This document shows, piece after piece, positions 50,698 through 59,366 of a DNA stretch of 59,927 nt. The translations under genes and the position numbers were made by a program. The stretch is taken from contig PBOG01000070.1 of NCBI GenBank assembly GCA_002724245.1, positions 7,913-67,839 on the forward strand. Reading direction: 5' to 3'. The notes under the pieces were generated by a model. The model saw nothing but the letters and a program-made list of their open reading frames with translations, searched no databases and was not told the origin of the DNA. The DNA comes from Planctomycetaceae bacterium. GTDB taxonomy: Bacteria > Planctomycetota > Planctomycetia > Pirellulales > Pirellulaceae. Within the stretch, counting starts at the first letter, position 1. Every line of letters begins with the position of its first letter.

Positions 50698-53600
50698 ATG
50701 AAAAGATGGATCCTGAGCGTGATGGCGTGGGCCGCGTCAGGAGCTGGTGCGGCGGAACCGGTTGATTATCTGGAACAGGTCAAGCCGCTGCTCGTTGAGC
50801 GTTGTGCTTCCTGTCACGGGGCTCTTGCGCAGCGTGGTGGTCTGCGGCTGGATGCGGCTCAATTAATCCTCCGTGGTGGCGACAGTGGTCGACCGCTGGT
50901 TCCAGGGCAGCCAGCTGCCAGTTTGTTGATTGACAGAATTACGGCGGCCGATGCAGAGGAGCGGATGCCGCCCGAGGGTGAACCGCTCAATGCCGAGCAG
51001 GTCGAGATCCTGGCGGCCTGGATACGGGCCGGTGCCGTTGCTCCGACCGAGGAGCCGATCCCCGCTGACCCACGCGAACACTGGGCGTTTGCGCTGCCCA
51101 CCGCCATACCGTTACCCGCAGACGACGCGAAATGGGTGCGGAACCCCATTGATCGTTTTGTGCTTCACCAACAGCGGGAACGGGGAGTGGAGGTGGTGCC
51201 AGACGCGGAACGAGGAATCTTGTTGCGCCGGGTCTACCTCGACCTGGCAGGTCTACCACCGACACGCGACCAGCTCTTGACGTTCCTGGCGGACGATTCC
51301 CCCGCCGCGCTGGAGCGTGCGGTGGACGGTTTGCTGGCAAGCCCGGATTATGGGCTGCGTTGGGCGCGGCATTGGATGGATGTCTGGCGGTACAGTGACC
51401 CTTCGGGGTATCTCATGGGCGGCAATGATGATATTCGCGACAGTCGGGCCCATATCTGGCGCTGGCGAGATTGGATCATTGATTCGCTGAATGAAGATAA
51501 AGGGTATGACCGCATGGTGGTCGAAATGCTGGCTGGCGACGAGGTGGCGCCGGCCGATACCGAGACGCTGCGGGCGACCGGCTTCCTGGCCCGCAACTGG
51601 TACAAGTTCAATCGAAATGTCTGGCTGGATAATACCATCGAACACGCGTCGAAGGCATTTCTGGGATTAACGGTAAATTGTGCCCGCTGTCACGACCATA
51701 AATACGACCCGCTGGCCCAGACGGAGTACTTCCAGTTACGGGCTATTTTTGAGGCGCACGACGTGCGTGATGAGACCTATTCAGTCGGTAGCGATCCCCT
51801 CGTGCGGGTCTTTGACGCGCATGGCAAGAGGCCTACGTATTTGTTTTTGCAGGGTGACGAGCGGCGTCCAGACAAAACGCAGAGTTTCCAGGCCGGAGTG
51901 CCGGCGTTGTTTGATGCGCGTTTGCGTATCGAGCCAGTGACGTTACCGGTCGTGGCATACTATCCCGCGCTGAGCACGGCAGCACAGGCTGCCACGCGGC
52001 AGAAACATCAGGCGAAGGTGCGAAAAGCCGCGACGGCGTTGGCGACCGCCGAGAAACGGGTCGCCGCGGCGCGGCAAAAGCTGGCACGTTTTGTGGAAAC
52101 GTCTCCGCAGGAGCGAGTACGAGAAGAGGATGTTGAAGAAACGGTCGTCGTGGTCGATCCGTTCACAGAACTCGCGCCCGACCGCTGGCAAATCGAAGAT
52201 GGTGATTGGGAGATTGTCGAAGGGCGGTTGCAGCAGACGGACGGAGCCTCGCGGCAACGTCGTGTGGTGTCCCGTTTCTCCCATCCCCGTGATTTCCGTG
52301 CCCAATTGACGATGCGCGTCAGTGGTGGTGCGGAGTACCGATCGATCGGATTCGGGTTTGATGGTCAGGGAAAGGCGATGCATGCGGTGTACTTGTCGGC
52401 CTATCCGGGCGGATCGAAAATCCAGGTCTCCCTGCAGAACGGTAGCGGTGTCTGGAGCTATCCACAGCAAGGGATGGCTGCGTTGCCAGTAAGACTGGGG
52501 CGCGATTATCGGCTGGAGGTGCGTGTTCGTGACCGGCTGCTCAATGTGCTGGTCGATCAACAGCTCGTCGTTGCGTATCTGCTTCCGCCAGATCGTGTTC
52601 CGGGCCAGGTCTCGTTGTGGACTTTTTCGGCGTCCGGGTCATTTGACGATCTTCGTCTGACGGAACTAGCACAACAGGCCACCTTGCGACAGCCGTCTGC
52701 GAACGGCAGCATTGCGGCGGTTGATACAAAGGCCGGTTTGCAGAGGGGAGTTGAGGACGCCGAGAACGCCAGGATCCTTGCGAAACTAAGTGCCACTACG
52801 GTCACGGCGGAGCTGACATCGTTGGTGCAGCGGCAACGCGCAGAGCGAACGAAATTTGGCCTGGAGACCGGGGATCAGGCGGAGCGGGCAAAGGCTGCTT
52901 GCCGCGCAGAAGTTGCTGCGTTGTTGGCCAGCAAACTAGAACAGGAGATGCGGGCTCACCAACGGGTCGAGCAGTTGGGACGCGTGCAGGCAAAGGGCGA
53001 TGGTAAGGCCGCAGGTCAATTGGCCCAGGCCGAGAAGGCCCTGGCGGCGGCGGTGAAGGCGGTGGCAGAGGTGCGCCAACGGGCGAACACGGATTCCGAG
53101 GAATACCAGCCGCTTGGTGTGGTGCATCCAACTACGAGTACCGGGCGGCGGCTGGCCTGGGCACGGTGGATCACCGGAGATTCCAATCCGTTGGCGGCTC
53201 GCGTCGCCGTTAATCAGATTTGGCAACGGCATTTCGGTGAACCGCTGGTGGAACGGATGTTCGATTTTGGACTGCGATCGCCAGCACCGTTACATCAGCA
53301 GCTATTGGATTGGCTGGCGGTGGGCCTGCGGCGCGACTGGAGTATGAAACGGCTGCATCGCCGGATTGTGACCAGCGGGGTCTATCGCCTTGGCAGCGCT
53401 GCATCCGCCGGGGAAATCGGAAATCGGGAGGACGATCCGGACAATGAACTTCTGTGGAGGGCGCATGTGCGGCGGATGGACGCCGAGGTGGTGCGTGACA
53501 GCCTGTTGCGGGTGGGGGGGAGCCTCGACAAAACGTTGGGCGGTCCTCCTGTTTCGCACACCCTTGGCCAAACCGTGCCGCGGCGGAGCCTCTTCTTTCG

Positions 53601-53943
53601 ACAGGACAAAGAACGGCAGATGGTGTTCTTGAGTTTATTTGATGGTGCCAAGGTCAACGAATGTTATCGCCGGATGCCTACCGTGGCGCCGCAACAGGCG
53701 CTGGCGATGTACAACAGTCGGCTGGCAAGTGAACAGGCAATCCAGCTCGCAGATCAGGTTCAGGAGGAAAACGCTGGTGCTTTTGTGGTGGCTCTGTTCG
53801 AAACGATTCTTAGCCGGGGGGCAACTCCTCAGGAGTCGCGGGAGTGTGTTGCCTACCTGCAGGAGTTTGGTGACGCGCGTCGAGGTCGGCACCAGTTGGC
53901 CCTGGTTTTGTTGAACCATAACGACTTTTTGTCTGTCCGTTAG
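50698..53943 (+). CDS. PSCyt1-PSCyt2-PSD1 protein with inserted jelly-roll domain
   Basis: The 1081-residue exported protein (ATG 50698, AGGTG upstream) has PSCyt1 with CASCH (C36-C39-H40) and QRGGLRLDAA. PSCyt2 follows with RHWMDVWRYSDPSG and CARCHDHKYDP (C328-C331-H332). A Lys/Ala-rich coiled coil lies at about 430-465. A beta-sandwich insertion of about 165 residues spans roughly 482-650 (DPFTELAPDRWQIEDGDWEI to ASGSFDDLRL), resembling a LamG/3-keto-disaccharide hydrolase-like carbohydrate-binding fold. A second coiled coil leads to PSD1 (about 810 to the end, NPLAARVAVNQIWQRHFG). The insertion suggests the protein meets a polysaccharide. Its DUF1501 partner begins 20 bases downstream. Confidence 0.93.
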   Translation: MKRWILSVMAWAASGAGAAEPVDYLEQVKPLLVERCASCHGALAQRGGLRLDAAQLILRGGDSGRPLVPGQPAASLLIDRITAADAEERMPPEGEPLNAEQVEILAAWIRAGAVAPTEEPIPADPREHWAFALPTAIPLPADDAKWVRNPIDRFVLHQQRERGVEVVPDAERGILLRRVYLDLAGLPPTRDQLLTFLADDSPAALERAVDGLLASPDYGLRWARHWMDVWRYSDPSGYLMGGNDDIRDSRAHIWRWRDWIIDSLNEDKGYDRMVVEMLAGDEVAPADTETLRATGFLARNWYKFNRNVWLDNTIEHASKAFLGLTVNCARCHDHKYDPLAQTEYFQLRAIFEAHDVRDETYSVGSDPLVRVFDAHGKRPTYLFLQGDERRPDKTQSFQAGVPALFDARLRIEPVTLPVVAYYPALSTAAQAATRQKHQAKVRKAATALATAEKRVAAARQKLARFVETSPQERVREEDVEETVVVVDPFTELAPDRWQIEDGDWEIVEGRLQQTDGASRQRRVVSRFSHPRDFRAQLTMRVSGGAEYRSIGFGFDGQGKAMHAVYLSAYPGGSKIQVSLQNGSGVWSYPQQGMAALPVRLGRDYRLEVRVRDRLLNVLVDQQLVVAYLLPPDRVPGQVSLWTFSASGSFDDLRLTELAQQATLRQPSANGSIAAVDTKAGLQRGVEDAENARILAKLSATTVTAELTSLVQRQRAERTKFGLETGDQAERAKAACRAEVAALLASKLEQEMRAHQRVEQLGRVQAKGDGKAAGQLAQAEKALAAAVKAVAEVRQRANTDSEEYQPLGVVHPTTSTGRRLAWARWITGDSNPLAARVAVNQIWQRHFGEPLVERMFDFGLRSPAPLHQQLLDWLAVGLRRDWSMKRLHRRIVTSGVYRLGSAASAGEIGNREDDPDNELLWRAHVRRMDAEVVRDSLLRVGGSLDKTLGGPPVSHTLGQTVPRRSLFFRQDKERQMVFLSLFDGAKVNECYRRMPTVAPQQALAMYNSRLASEQAIQLADQVQEENAGAFVVALFETILSRGATPQESRECVAYLQEFGDARRGRHQLALVLLNHNDFLSVR

Positions 53944-53963
53944 CCCAGCAGGGGACTGGAATC

Positions 53964-55418
53964 ATGCGTAGTAGTGCTTCGAGACGGCAATTCTTTACGA
54001 GTGCAGGTGCCGGTCTGGGTGGCGTGGCGCTGGCATCCCTGTTGCAGCGTGACGAGGCGACGGCGGCTGACGGTTGGGCGCCGCCCGATGGCAAGCCGCA
54101 TTTCGCGCCGAAGGCAAAAAGTGTGATTTGGCTGTTCATGGCTGGCGGTGCGAGTCAGACGGAAACATTTGACCCCAAGCCTGCGCTGAATCGATATGGC
54201 GGGATGACGATCGCGGAGACACCCCTGCCGAATCCACTCGAGTCACCCCTGCTCAAAAATCGTATTGAGCTAGTGAAAGGCGATGCCAATGGAAAGATCT
54301 ATGATCGCTTGCTGCCGATGCAGATTGGTTATCGCGCGCACGGTGAAAGTGGTATTGAGGTCTCTGATTGGTGGCCGCACGTAGCGGATTGCGTTGATGA
54401 TCTTGCACTGGTGCGCTCGATGTGGACCACCGCTAGTAATCATGATGCGCAGTTGCAATTCCACACCGGGCGGAATCGATTCGATGGTTTTTTTCCCACG
54501 ATTGGTTCCTGGGTACACTACGGGCTGGGTTCGTTGAACGACAGCTTGCCCCAGTTCGTCGTGATGGGGAGCAAAATTGGGGATTGTTGTGGTGGCAAGG
54601 CAACCGAAGGTGCGGATTATCTCGGACCGCAGCATGACGGTGTGACATTGTCTGTCGACCCGAAAAACCCCCTGCCCTTTGCGCTCCCGGCAGGGAAAGC
54701 GACCCGGCAGGAGCGTTCCAAATCGCAGCAACTTTTACAACGTCTCAATCGGTTGTCTGCGGACAAGTATCCAGATGACGCCGATCTGGAGGCGCGGATC
54801 AAGTCCTATGAGTTGGCGTTTCGCATGCAGACTGCGGCGCCCGAAGTCGTGAACCTAAACGCCGAAACCGCTGCCACCCATAACTTGTATGGCACCGCTG
54901 GGGGGCCTACACAGTCGTTTGGTCGGCTCTGCCTGACGGCTCGTCGGCTGGTCGAACGCGGTGTGCGGTTTGTCCAGATTTATCACGGCGGTGGAGGTGC
55001 GGGCGTCTGGGATGCGCACGGCAACCTGAAGGCAAATCACGCCACGAATTGTGGCAAAGTTGACCAGCCGATCGCCGGATTACTAAAAGACTTGAAACAG
55101 CGCGGTCTGCTTGATGAGACACTCGTCGTATGGGCGTCGGAGTTTGGGCGTACACCCGGCGAACAAGGTGCTCGCGGCCGTGGGCACCATAATTTTGGTT
55201 TTACAGTTTGGATGGCTGGTGGAGGGATCAAGGGGGGCGTGGTGCACGGGGCCACGGACGAACTCGGATTTCACGCGGTCGAAGACCGGCATTACGTGAC
55301 GGATGTGCACGCGACGGTGATGCGGCAGCTGGGTCTGGATGCCCGCCGCCTTGAGGTTCCGGGCCGCAAACGGCTCGATGTCGATTACGGTGAACCGATC
55401 GATGAGATTATTGCCTGA
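53964..55418 (+). CDS. DUF1501 family Tat-exported protein
   Basis: The 484-residue product starts with a Tat signal (SRRQFFTSAGAGLGGVALAS) and carries DUF1501 blocks: WLFMAGGASQTETFDPKP, GSWVHYGLGSLNDSLPQFVVMG, WASEFGRTPGEQGARGRGHHN, and TDVHATVMRQLGLDARRLEV. It is the longest of the three copies in the window. It follows its PSCyt/PSD1 partner at 20 bases, so the two are almost certainly cotranscribed. The activity of the family is unknown; the fold is sulfatase-like. Confidence 0.93.
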   Translation: MRSSASRRQFFTSAGAGLGGVALASLLQRDEATAADGWAPPDGKPHFAPKAKSVIWLFMAGGASQTETFDPKPALNRYGGMTIAETPLPNPLESPLLKNRIELVKGDANGKIYDRLLPMQIGYRAHGESGIEVSDWWPHVADCVDDLALVRSMWTTASNHDAQLQFHTGRNRFDGFFPTIGSWVHYGLGSLNDSLPQFVVMGSKIGDCCGGKATEGADYLGPQHDGVTLSVDPKNPLPFALPAGKATRQERSKSQQLLQRLNRLSADKYPDDADLEARIKSYELAFRMQTAAPEVVNLNAETAATHNLYGTAGGPTQSFGRLCLTARRLVERGVRFVQIYHGGGGAGVWDAHGNLKANHATNCGKVDQPIAGLLKDLKQRGLLDETLVVWASEFGRTPGEQGARGRGHHNFGFTVWMAGGGIKGGVVHGATDELGFHAVEDRHYVTDVHATVMRQLGLDARRLEVPGRKRLDVDYGEPIDEIIA

Positions 55419-55589
55419 AACCTGGCCCTGGTTGCGTTTAGGAATCAGCCAGGTAGCGTGCGACTCACGTGACCACCGTGCGCGATTGGGAAGGGGCTCT
55501 CGCGACGATCGCTGAGACTGAACAGCGCGTGTTTGCGGGCCCTGCCACGGTTCCAGAGCTTCACCAGATGTGACAATTGCCGGTCCACA

Positions 55590-57053
55590 CTATGGCGCTG
55601 TTGGCTTTCTACCTTTCTTCTTCTGGCGGTTACGTCCACGCCGCTGGTGCTTGTAGGCGTTGAGTTCGGTCTGTTTGCCACGATCACCCTGAGCATTCAT
55701 CCAGTCGGCGAGTTCCCGCTGCAGTTGTTTTTTGACCGCGACGTATTGAGGGTCGGTGGCGAGATTGTTCCATTCGTACGGGTCCTCTTGCATATCGAAA
55801 AGTTCTTCGGCTGGTCGGTGCTGGTAGCGACGGACTTTGTCCGCGGCGGTGGCGCTTGTCCGCGCGGCGGATCGCCATGTGCGAAAGACATTCGACTGGG
55901 TGCAGGCATTTGTAAAAGTGGCTTCGGGGGAGAGGTTGAGGATGTATTTGTAGCGTCGTCCGCGTACCGAACGGATGCCAAAATGATCGGAACCATTAAT
56001 GATGCCGCGTGTGGTATGGATCCCAAACACATGCTGCTTGTGCTCTCGTGACGCTCCCTTGAACACCGGGAGTAAGCTGCGGCCTTCGAGAGCAACTGGC
56101 ACCTTGCGGCCAGCCGCCTCGAGAAAGGTCGGCAGGATGTCGACATATTCAATGAGCGCATCACTAACGGTAGCGGGTTGGATGTTACCAGGCCAGCGCG
56201 CTATCAGGGCAGTCTGCAAGCCGCTGTCGTAGCAGGTCCACTTAGCGAAGGGAAAGCCCGACCCTTGTTCGGTGGTGACGATGACCAGGGTATTGTCAGC
56301 CAATTGATGTTTGTCGAGAAGGTCGAGAATGGCGCCGACCTGGCCGTCGAAATAGGTGACCTCCGCAAGATAACGCGACAGGGCCTGCCGCGTCGCGGGT
56401 GTGTCTACGAAATTCGGTGGCAGGACCAATTGATCCGGGGGATAGCGAGACGCATCGCCCTTGTTCCAAGGGCCGTGGGGCTCGTTGGAGCAAGCGAACA
56501 GGCAGAATGGGGTTTGCCCGCTGGCGCATTCGCGGAAAAGGCGGTCAATGCTCGGGAGATTGGGGTTGTTCTTGTTGCCCGAATATTCGAAGTCAAAAAT
56601 GGAGCGCGGGTTGATGTGTCGTTTACCGCTGAGAGCCACCCGGTAACCAAGAGGCTTGAGGTACTGGACAACACTCTGCGTACCCTGTTTGACAAAGGAG
56701 TGGTTTGGGTAGGCACCACTTTTTACCGGGTACAGACCGGTGTAGATGTTGTGGCGAGTGGGGGAACACATTGGCGCTGACTGGAAACAGTGCGTGAATC
56801 GCATGCCGGCAGTGGCCAGCTGGTCGATACGCGGCGTATGTGCCTGCCCGCCATAACAACCGATATCGCGAAATGTGCAGTCGTCGGCAATCACAAACAG
56901 GAAATTGGGTGGCGCGGCATCGGTAGCCGTTGCCGCCAGAAAGCAGCAGAAGCCAGCCAAGTGGAGGATCCCGGCGCGTCTTCCAGACGCCAGAGATGTC
57001 GCGTGCCTCGCCCACAATCGTTTGCAGGGCGGACGGTGGTCCAGGTGTTTCAC
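55590..57053 (-). CDS. Secreted formylglycine sulfatase
   Basis: This 487-residue type I sulfatase has an export segment around residues 25-45 and the metal-binding start FLFVIADDCTFRDIGCYGG. The maturation motif CSPTRHNIYTG has Cys at position 96 (C-x-P-x-R), converted to formylglycine by a maturase. LSGKRHINPRS and TLVIVTTEQGSGFPFAKWTCYDSGLQTALIARWPG supply the remaining active-site blocks. The C-terminal region is basic. It starts with GTG 57053, overlapping the upstream sulfatase stop by 4 bases (GTGA), so the pair is translationally coupled. The target sulfate ester is unknown. Confidence 0.95.
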   Translation of the reverse strand: MKHLDHRPPCKRLWARHATSLASGRRAGILHLAGFCCFLAATATDAAPPNFLFVIADDCTFRDIGCYGGQAHTPRIDQLATAGMRFTHCFQSAPMCSPTRHNIYTGLYPVKSGAYPNHSFVKQGTQSVVQYLKPLGYRVALSGKRHINPRSIFDFEYSGNKNNPNLPSIDRLFRECASGQTPFCLFACSNEPHGPWNKGDASRYPPDQLVLPPNFVDTPATRQALSRYLAEVTYFDGQVGAILDLLDKHQLADNTLVIVTTEQGSGFPFAKWTCYDSGLQTALIARWPGNIQPATVSDALIEYVDILPTFLEAAGRKVPVALEGRSLLPVFKGASREHKQHVFGIHTTRGIINGSDHFGIRSVRGRRYKYILNLSPEATFTNACTQSNVFRTWRSAARTSATAADKVRRYQHRPAEELFDMQEDPYEWNNLATDPQYVAVKKQLQRELADWMNAQGDRGKQTELNAYKHQRRGRNRQKKKGRKPTAP

Positions 57054-58540
57054 GGTGTTGTGCGCTTTGATTTCTGGGGGGCTGCTTTGTCTCGTTGGTA
57101 GGGAAACTCCCGTTCTTCGCCGTAAATCGTATCGATGACCGTTTTCAACTGGGCGCGGATTGTTGCGCGCTCGGCATCGATCTGATTGGGTGTGAGTTGG
57201 CGTTTTTCAAGTTCGTCTGAAGGGATGTGGTACATGCGCCCGTCCTGGTAAAGCTTGTAGGCGTGGTTCCGTGCGAAACGTTTCACGCTGCTGTCGCGTT
57301 TCCCATTGCGCTGGTACCAGCAAAACGTCCAATCCCGCGGATTTCCAGCCTGGCCTTTGAGCTGCGGCAGGAAACTGCGCCCGTCGATTCGGCGATCCCG
57401 CGGAAGCACGCCACCCGCTGTAGCGGCGAGTGTTGGCAGAAAGTCCGAGAAATCGACCAGGTCGCGTGACACGGTACCCGGTGCGATGGTGCCCGGCCAA
57501 CTAGCGATCAACGGCACATGAGTGCCAGCATTCGGTGTGGAACCCTTGCCGCCACGTACCTGTTTGCCTCGAAACGGCGACGTAATTCCCGTGTAGGTGC
57601 CATTGTCACAGGTGAACAGTAGAAGCGTGTTCTCCCTGATTCCGAGTTCTTTGAGTGTTTGGTCGATCTTGCCGGTGAGTTTGTCGGCATAGCTGACCAT
57701 GTCGCGAAAATGACGCCGGTTCCATTTCTTGCGTGGCCATTCGCGTGTCTCGGCAGGATCCCAGTCCGGGGAGTCGGGTGTTGGCTGGAATGGCCAGTGT
57801 GGAAGGATCATCGGGTAGTAGGCAAAGAAGGGACGTGAGCGATTTCTGCGAATGAAGTCGACCAGATAGTCGCTGACAAGGTCCGGTCCGTATTCCCCGT
57901 TACGGTAATCGACCTGTTTCCCATTCACCTCTAGACCCGGGTTGGGGTAGCGCGTTGGTCGGCGGGTCAGTTGCCACAGGCAGTATTCGTCAAAGCCAAA
58001 AGCGGTGGGACCATTAAATCCTCCTTGCAACTGCCATTTGCCAACCACGCACGTGCGATAACCGGCGTATTGCATCAGATTTCCAAAGGTGATTTCGCGC
58101 GGATGCAGATAACCAAAACGCACGTAATTCCTGGCGTTGTAACGTCCCGTCATGATCTGGTTGCGGGACGGTGTACAGATCGGCTGGGAATAGCAGTGCT
58201 CAAAACGCATGCCCCCCGCCGCCAGGCGGTTGAGATGAGGCGTCTTGTAAAAAGTGGACCCATTGGCGCCCAGGCACTCGTAGCCCATGTCGTCGGCCAT
58301 GATCAGTATGATGTTGGGGCGTCCTCCCGGAGTCCGAGCGTTGACGGCAGCGGGAGTCAACGCGCCGGTCAACGCGAGAAACAGTCCTGCCAGACGCCAA
58401 CAGTGCGTCTGACACCGATCCGCCGGGTCTGGCTTGCGCTGTCCTAAGGCGATGGCTGCGGCGGGACGTGGAACCCGCGCTGAGGTCCTTAACGCGAGTG
58501 CGGCGTTAAGACGGTGTGCAGCGGTGGCTTCCTGGTCCAT
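57050..58540 (-). CDS. Secreted formylglycine sulfatase
   Basis: The 496-residue protein has the sulfatase opening NIILIMADDMGYECLGANG and the maturation motif CTPSRNQIMTGRYN with Cys122 (C-x-P-S-R). VVGKWQLQGG and LLLFTCDNGTYTGITSPFRGKQVRGGKGSTPNAGTHVPLIA follow as the other active-site blocks. The first 45 residues before the signal segment are basic and unusual, so the true start may be an internal codon, but no better one was found. It is first in a coupled pair with the sulfatase at 55590-57053. The two differ in their motifs, suggesting different sulfated substrates. Confidence 0.95.
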   Translation of the reverse strand: MDQEATAAHRLNAALALRTSARVPRPAAAIALGQRKPDPADRCQTHCWRLAGLFLALTGALTPAAVNARTPGGRPNIILIMADDMGYECLGANGSTFYKTPHLNRLAAGGMRFEHCYSQPICTPSRNQIMTGRYNARNYVRFGYLHPREITFGNLMQYAGYRTCVVGKWQLQGGFNGPTAFGFDEYCLWQLTRRPTRYPNPGLEVNGKQVDYRNGEYGPDLVSDYLVDFIRRNRSRPFFAYYPMILPHWPFQPTPDSPDWDPAETREWPRKKWNRRHFRDMVSYADKLTGKIDQTLKELGIRENTLLLFTCDNGTYTGITSPFRGKQVRGGKGSTPNAGTHVPLIASWPGTIAPGTVSRDLVDFSDFLPTLAATAGGVLPRDRRIDGRSFLPQLKGQAGNPRDWTFCWYQRNGKRDSSVKRFARNHAYKLYQDGRMYHIPSDELEKRQLTPNQIDAERATIRAQLKTVIDTIYGEEREFPYQRDKAAPQKSKRTTP

Positions 58541-58599
58541 GGTATGACCTGCGTGGAGCGTCGTCCTGTTTCAACGCAGTGTCCGGGAATCGGTTCGGG

Positions 58600-59262
58600 T
58601 CACCGCTGTCCCGAATCTTCTGGAGTTTTGCCCAGGACAATGTCCCAGTGCGCGGCAAACTCGCCGGCCTTGGAATTGGGAATCGGTTTGAAATCAGTGA
58701 CGATCGATGCGCGGGCCTCAGGCGTCTTGGCTTCCTTGAACAGGAAGTCCTTTTCATTCTGAGGATCGCCTTTTACGTACAGCTGGGTGGTCAGCATCCG
58801 CTTGCCACCGAGGTAGACCGCGTAGTGGATGTGCGGAGCTCGACCGACGTATTTGGATGGTTTGATGGTGCGGAAATAGTACTCGCCTTTGCTGCCCGTC
58901 AGGAATCGGCCAAATCCCTGGAAATTCTTGTCCGTCCGTTCTTGTTTGCTTTTGCTATGGATGTAGGTGCCTGCGTTGTCGGCTTGCCAAATTTCGACGA
59001 CCGCGTTGCGGAGGGGTAGTCCGGAGGGGCCAAGGATGCGACCTGTGAGATGGGCTACCTGGCCCAATGCGGGCGTGGCTGCGTCGTTCAAGAGCAACAG
59101 GTCATTGTCCGTGTCCAACGGCAGCTTGTCGGGATAGAAAGGGCCTTCGGCTTGCCGGGCCGTGCGTGTCAACTCTTCCGCCAAAAGGCCAGGCGTGGAG
59201 AAAGCGGCAGCGGTGAAGGCCATGTTCTTAAGGAGCTGGCGACGGTCGGCTGGCGTGGGCAT
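58600..59262 (-). CDS. Exported intradiol ring-cleavage dioxygenase-like protein
   Basis: From the ATG at 59262 (GGAG 6 bases upstream) this 220-residue protein has a twin-arginine-type start (DRRQLLKNMAFTAAAF) and the intradiol dioxygenase core. EGPFY, LTGRILGPSGLPLRNAVVEIWQADN, GTYIH, FGRFLTGSKGEYYFRTIKPSKY and RAPHIHYAV give the two Tyr (in GTYIH and PSKY) and two His (PHIHY) iron ligands. It thus looks like an intact catechol or protocatechuate dioxygenase relative, but exported. The substrate is unknown. It follows the sulfatase pair's upstream side and does not overlap other genes. Confidence 0.88.
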   Translation of the reverse strand: MPTPADRRQLLKNMAFTAAAFSTPGLLAEELTRTARQAEGPFYPDKLPLDTDNDLLLLNDAATPALGQVAHLTGRILGPSGLPLRNAVVEIWQADNAGTYIHSKSKQERTDKNFQGFGRFLTGSKGEYYFRTIKPSKYVGRAPHIHYAVYLGGKRMLTTQLYVKGDPQNEKDFLFKEAKTPEARASIVTDFKPIPNSKAGEFAAHWDIVLGKTPEDSGQR

Positions 59263-59366
59263 GAAAGACTCCGTACAGGTGGCGAAGAGACGGTGGGTAT
59301 AGCATAGCAAGCAATCTCTGGTGTGGGAAAGGAAGTTTTGTACGGGTGGCCGTGGCCGGCAGGCTC

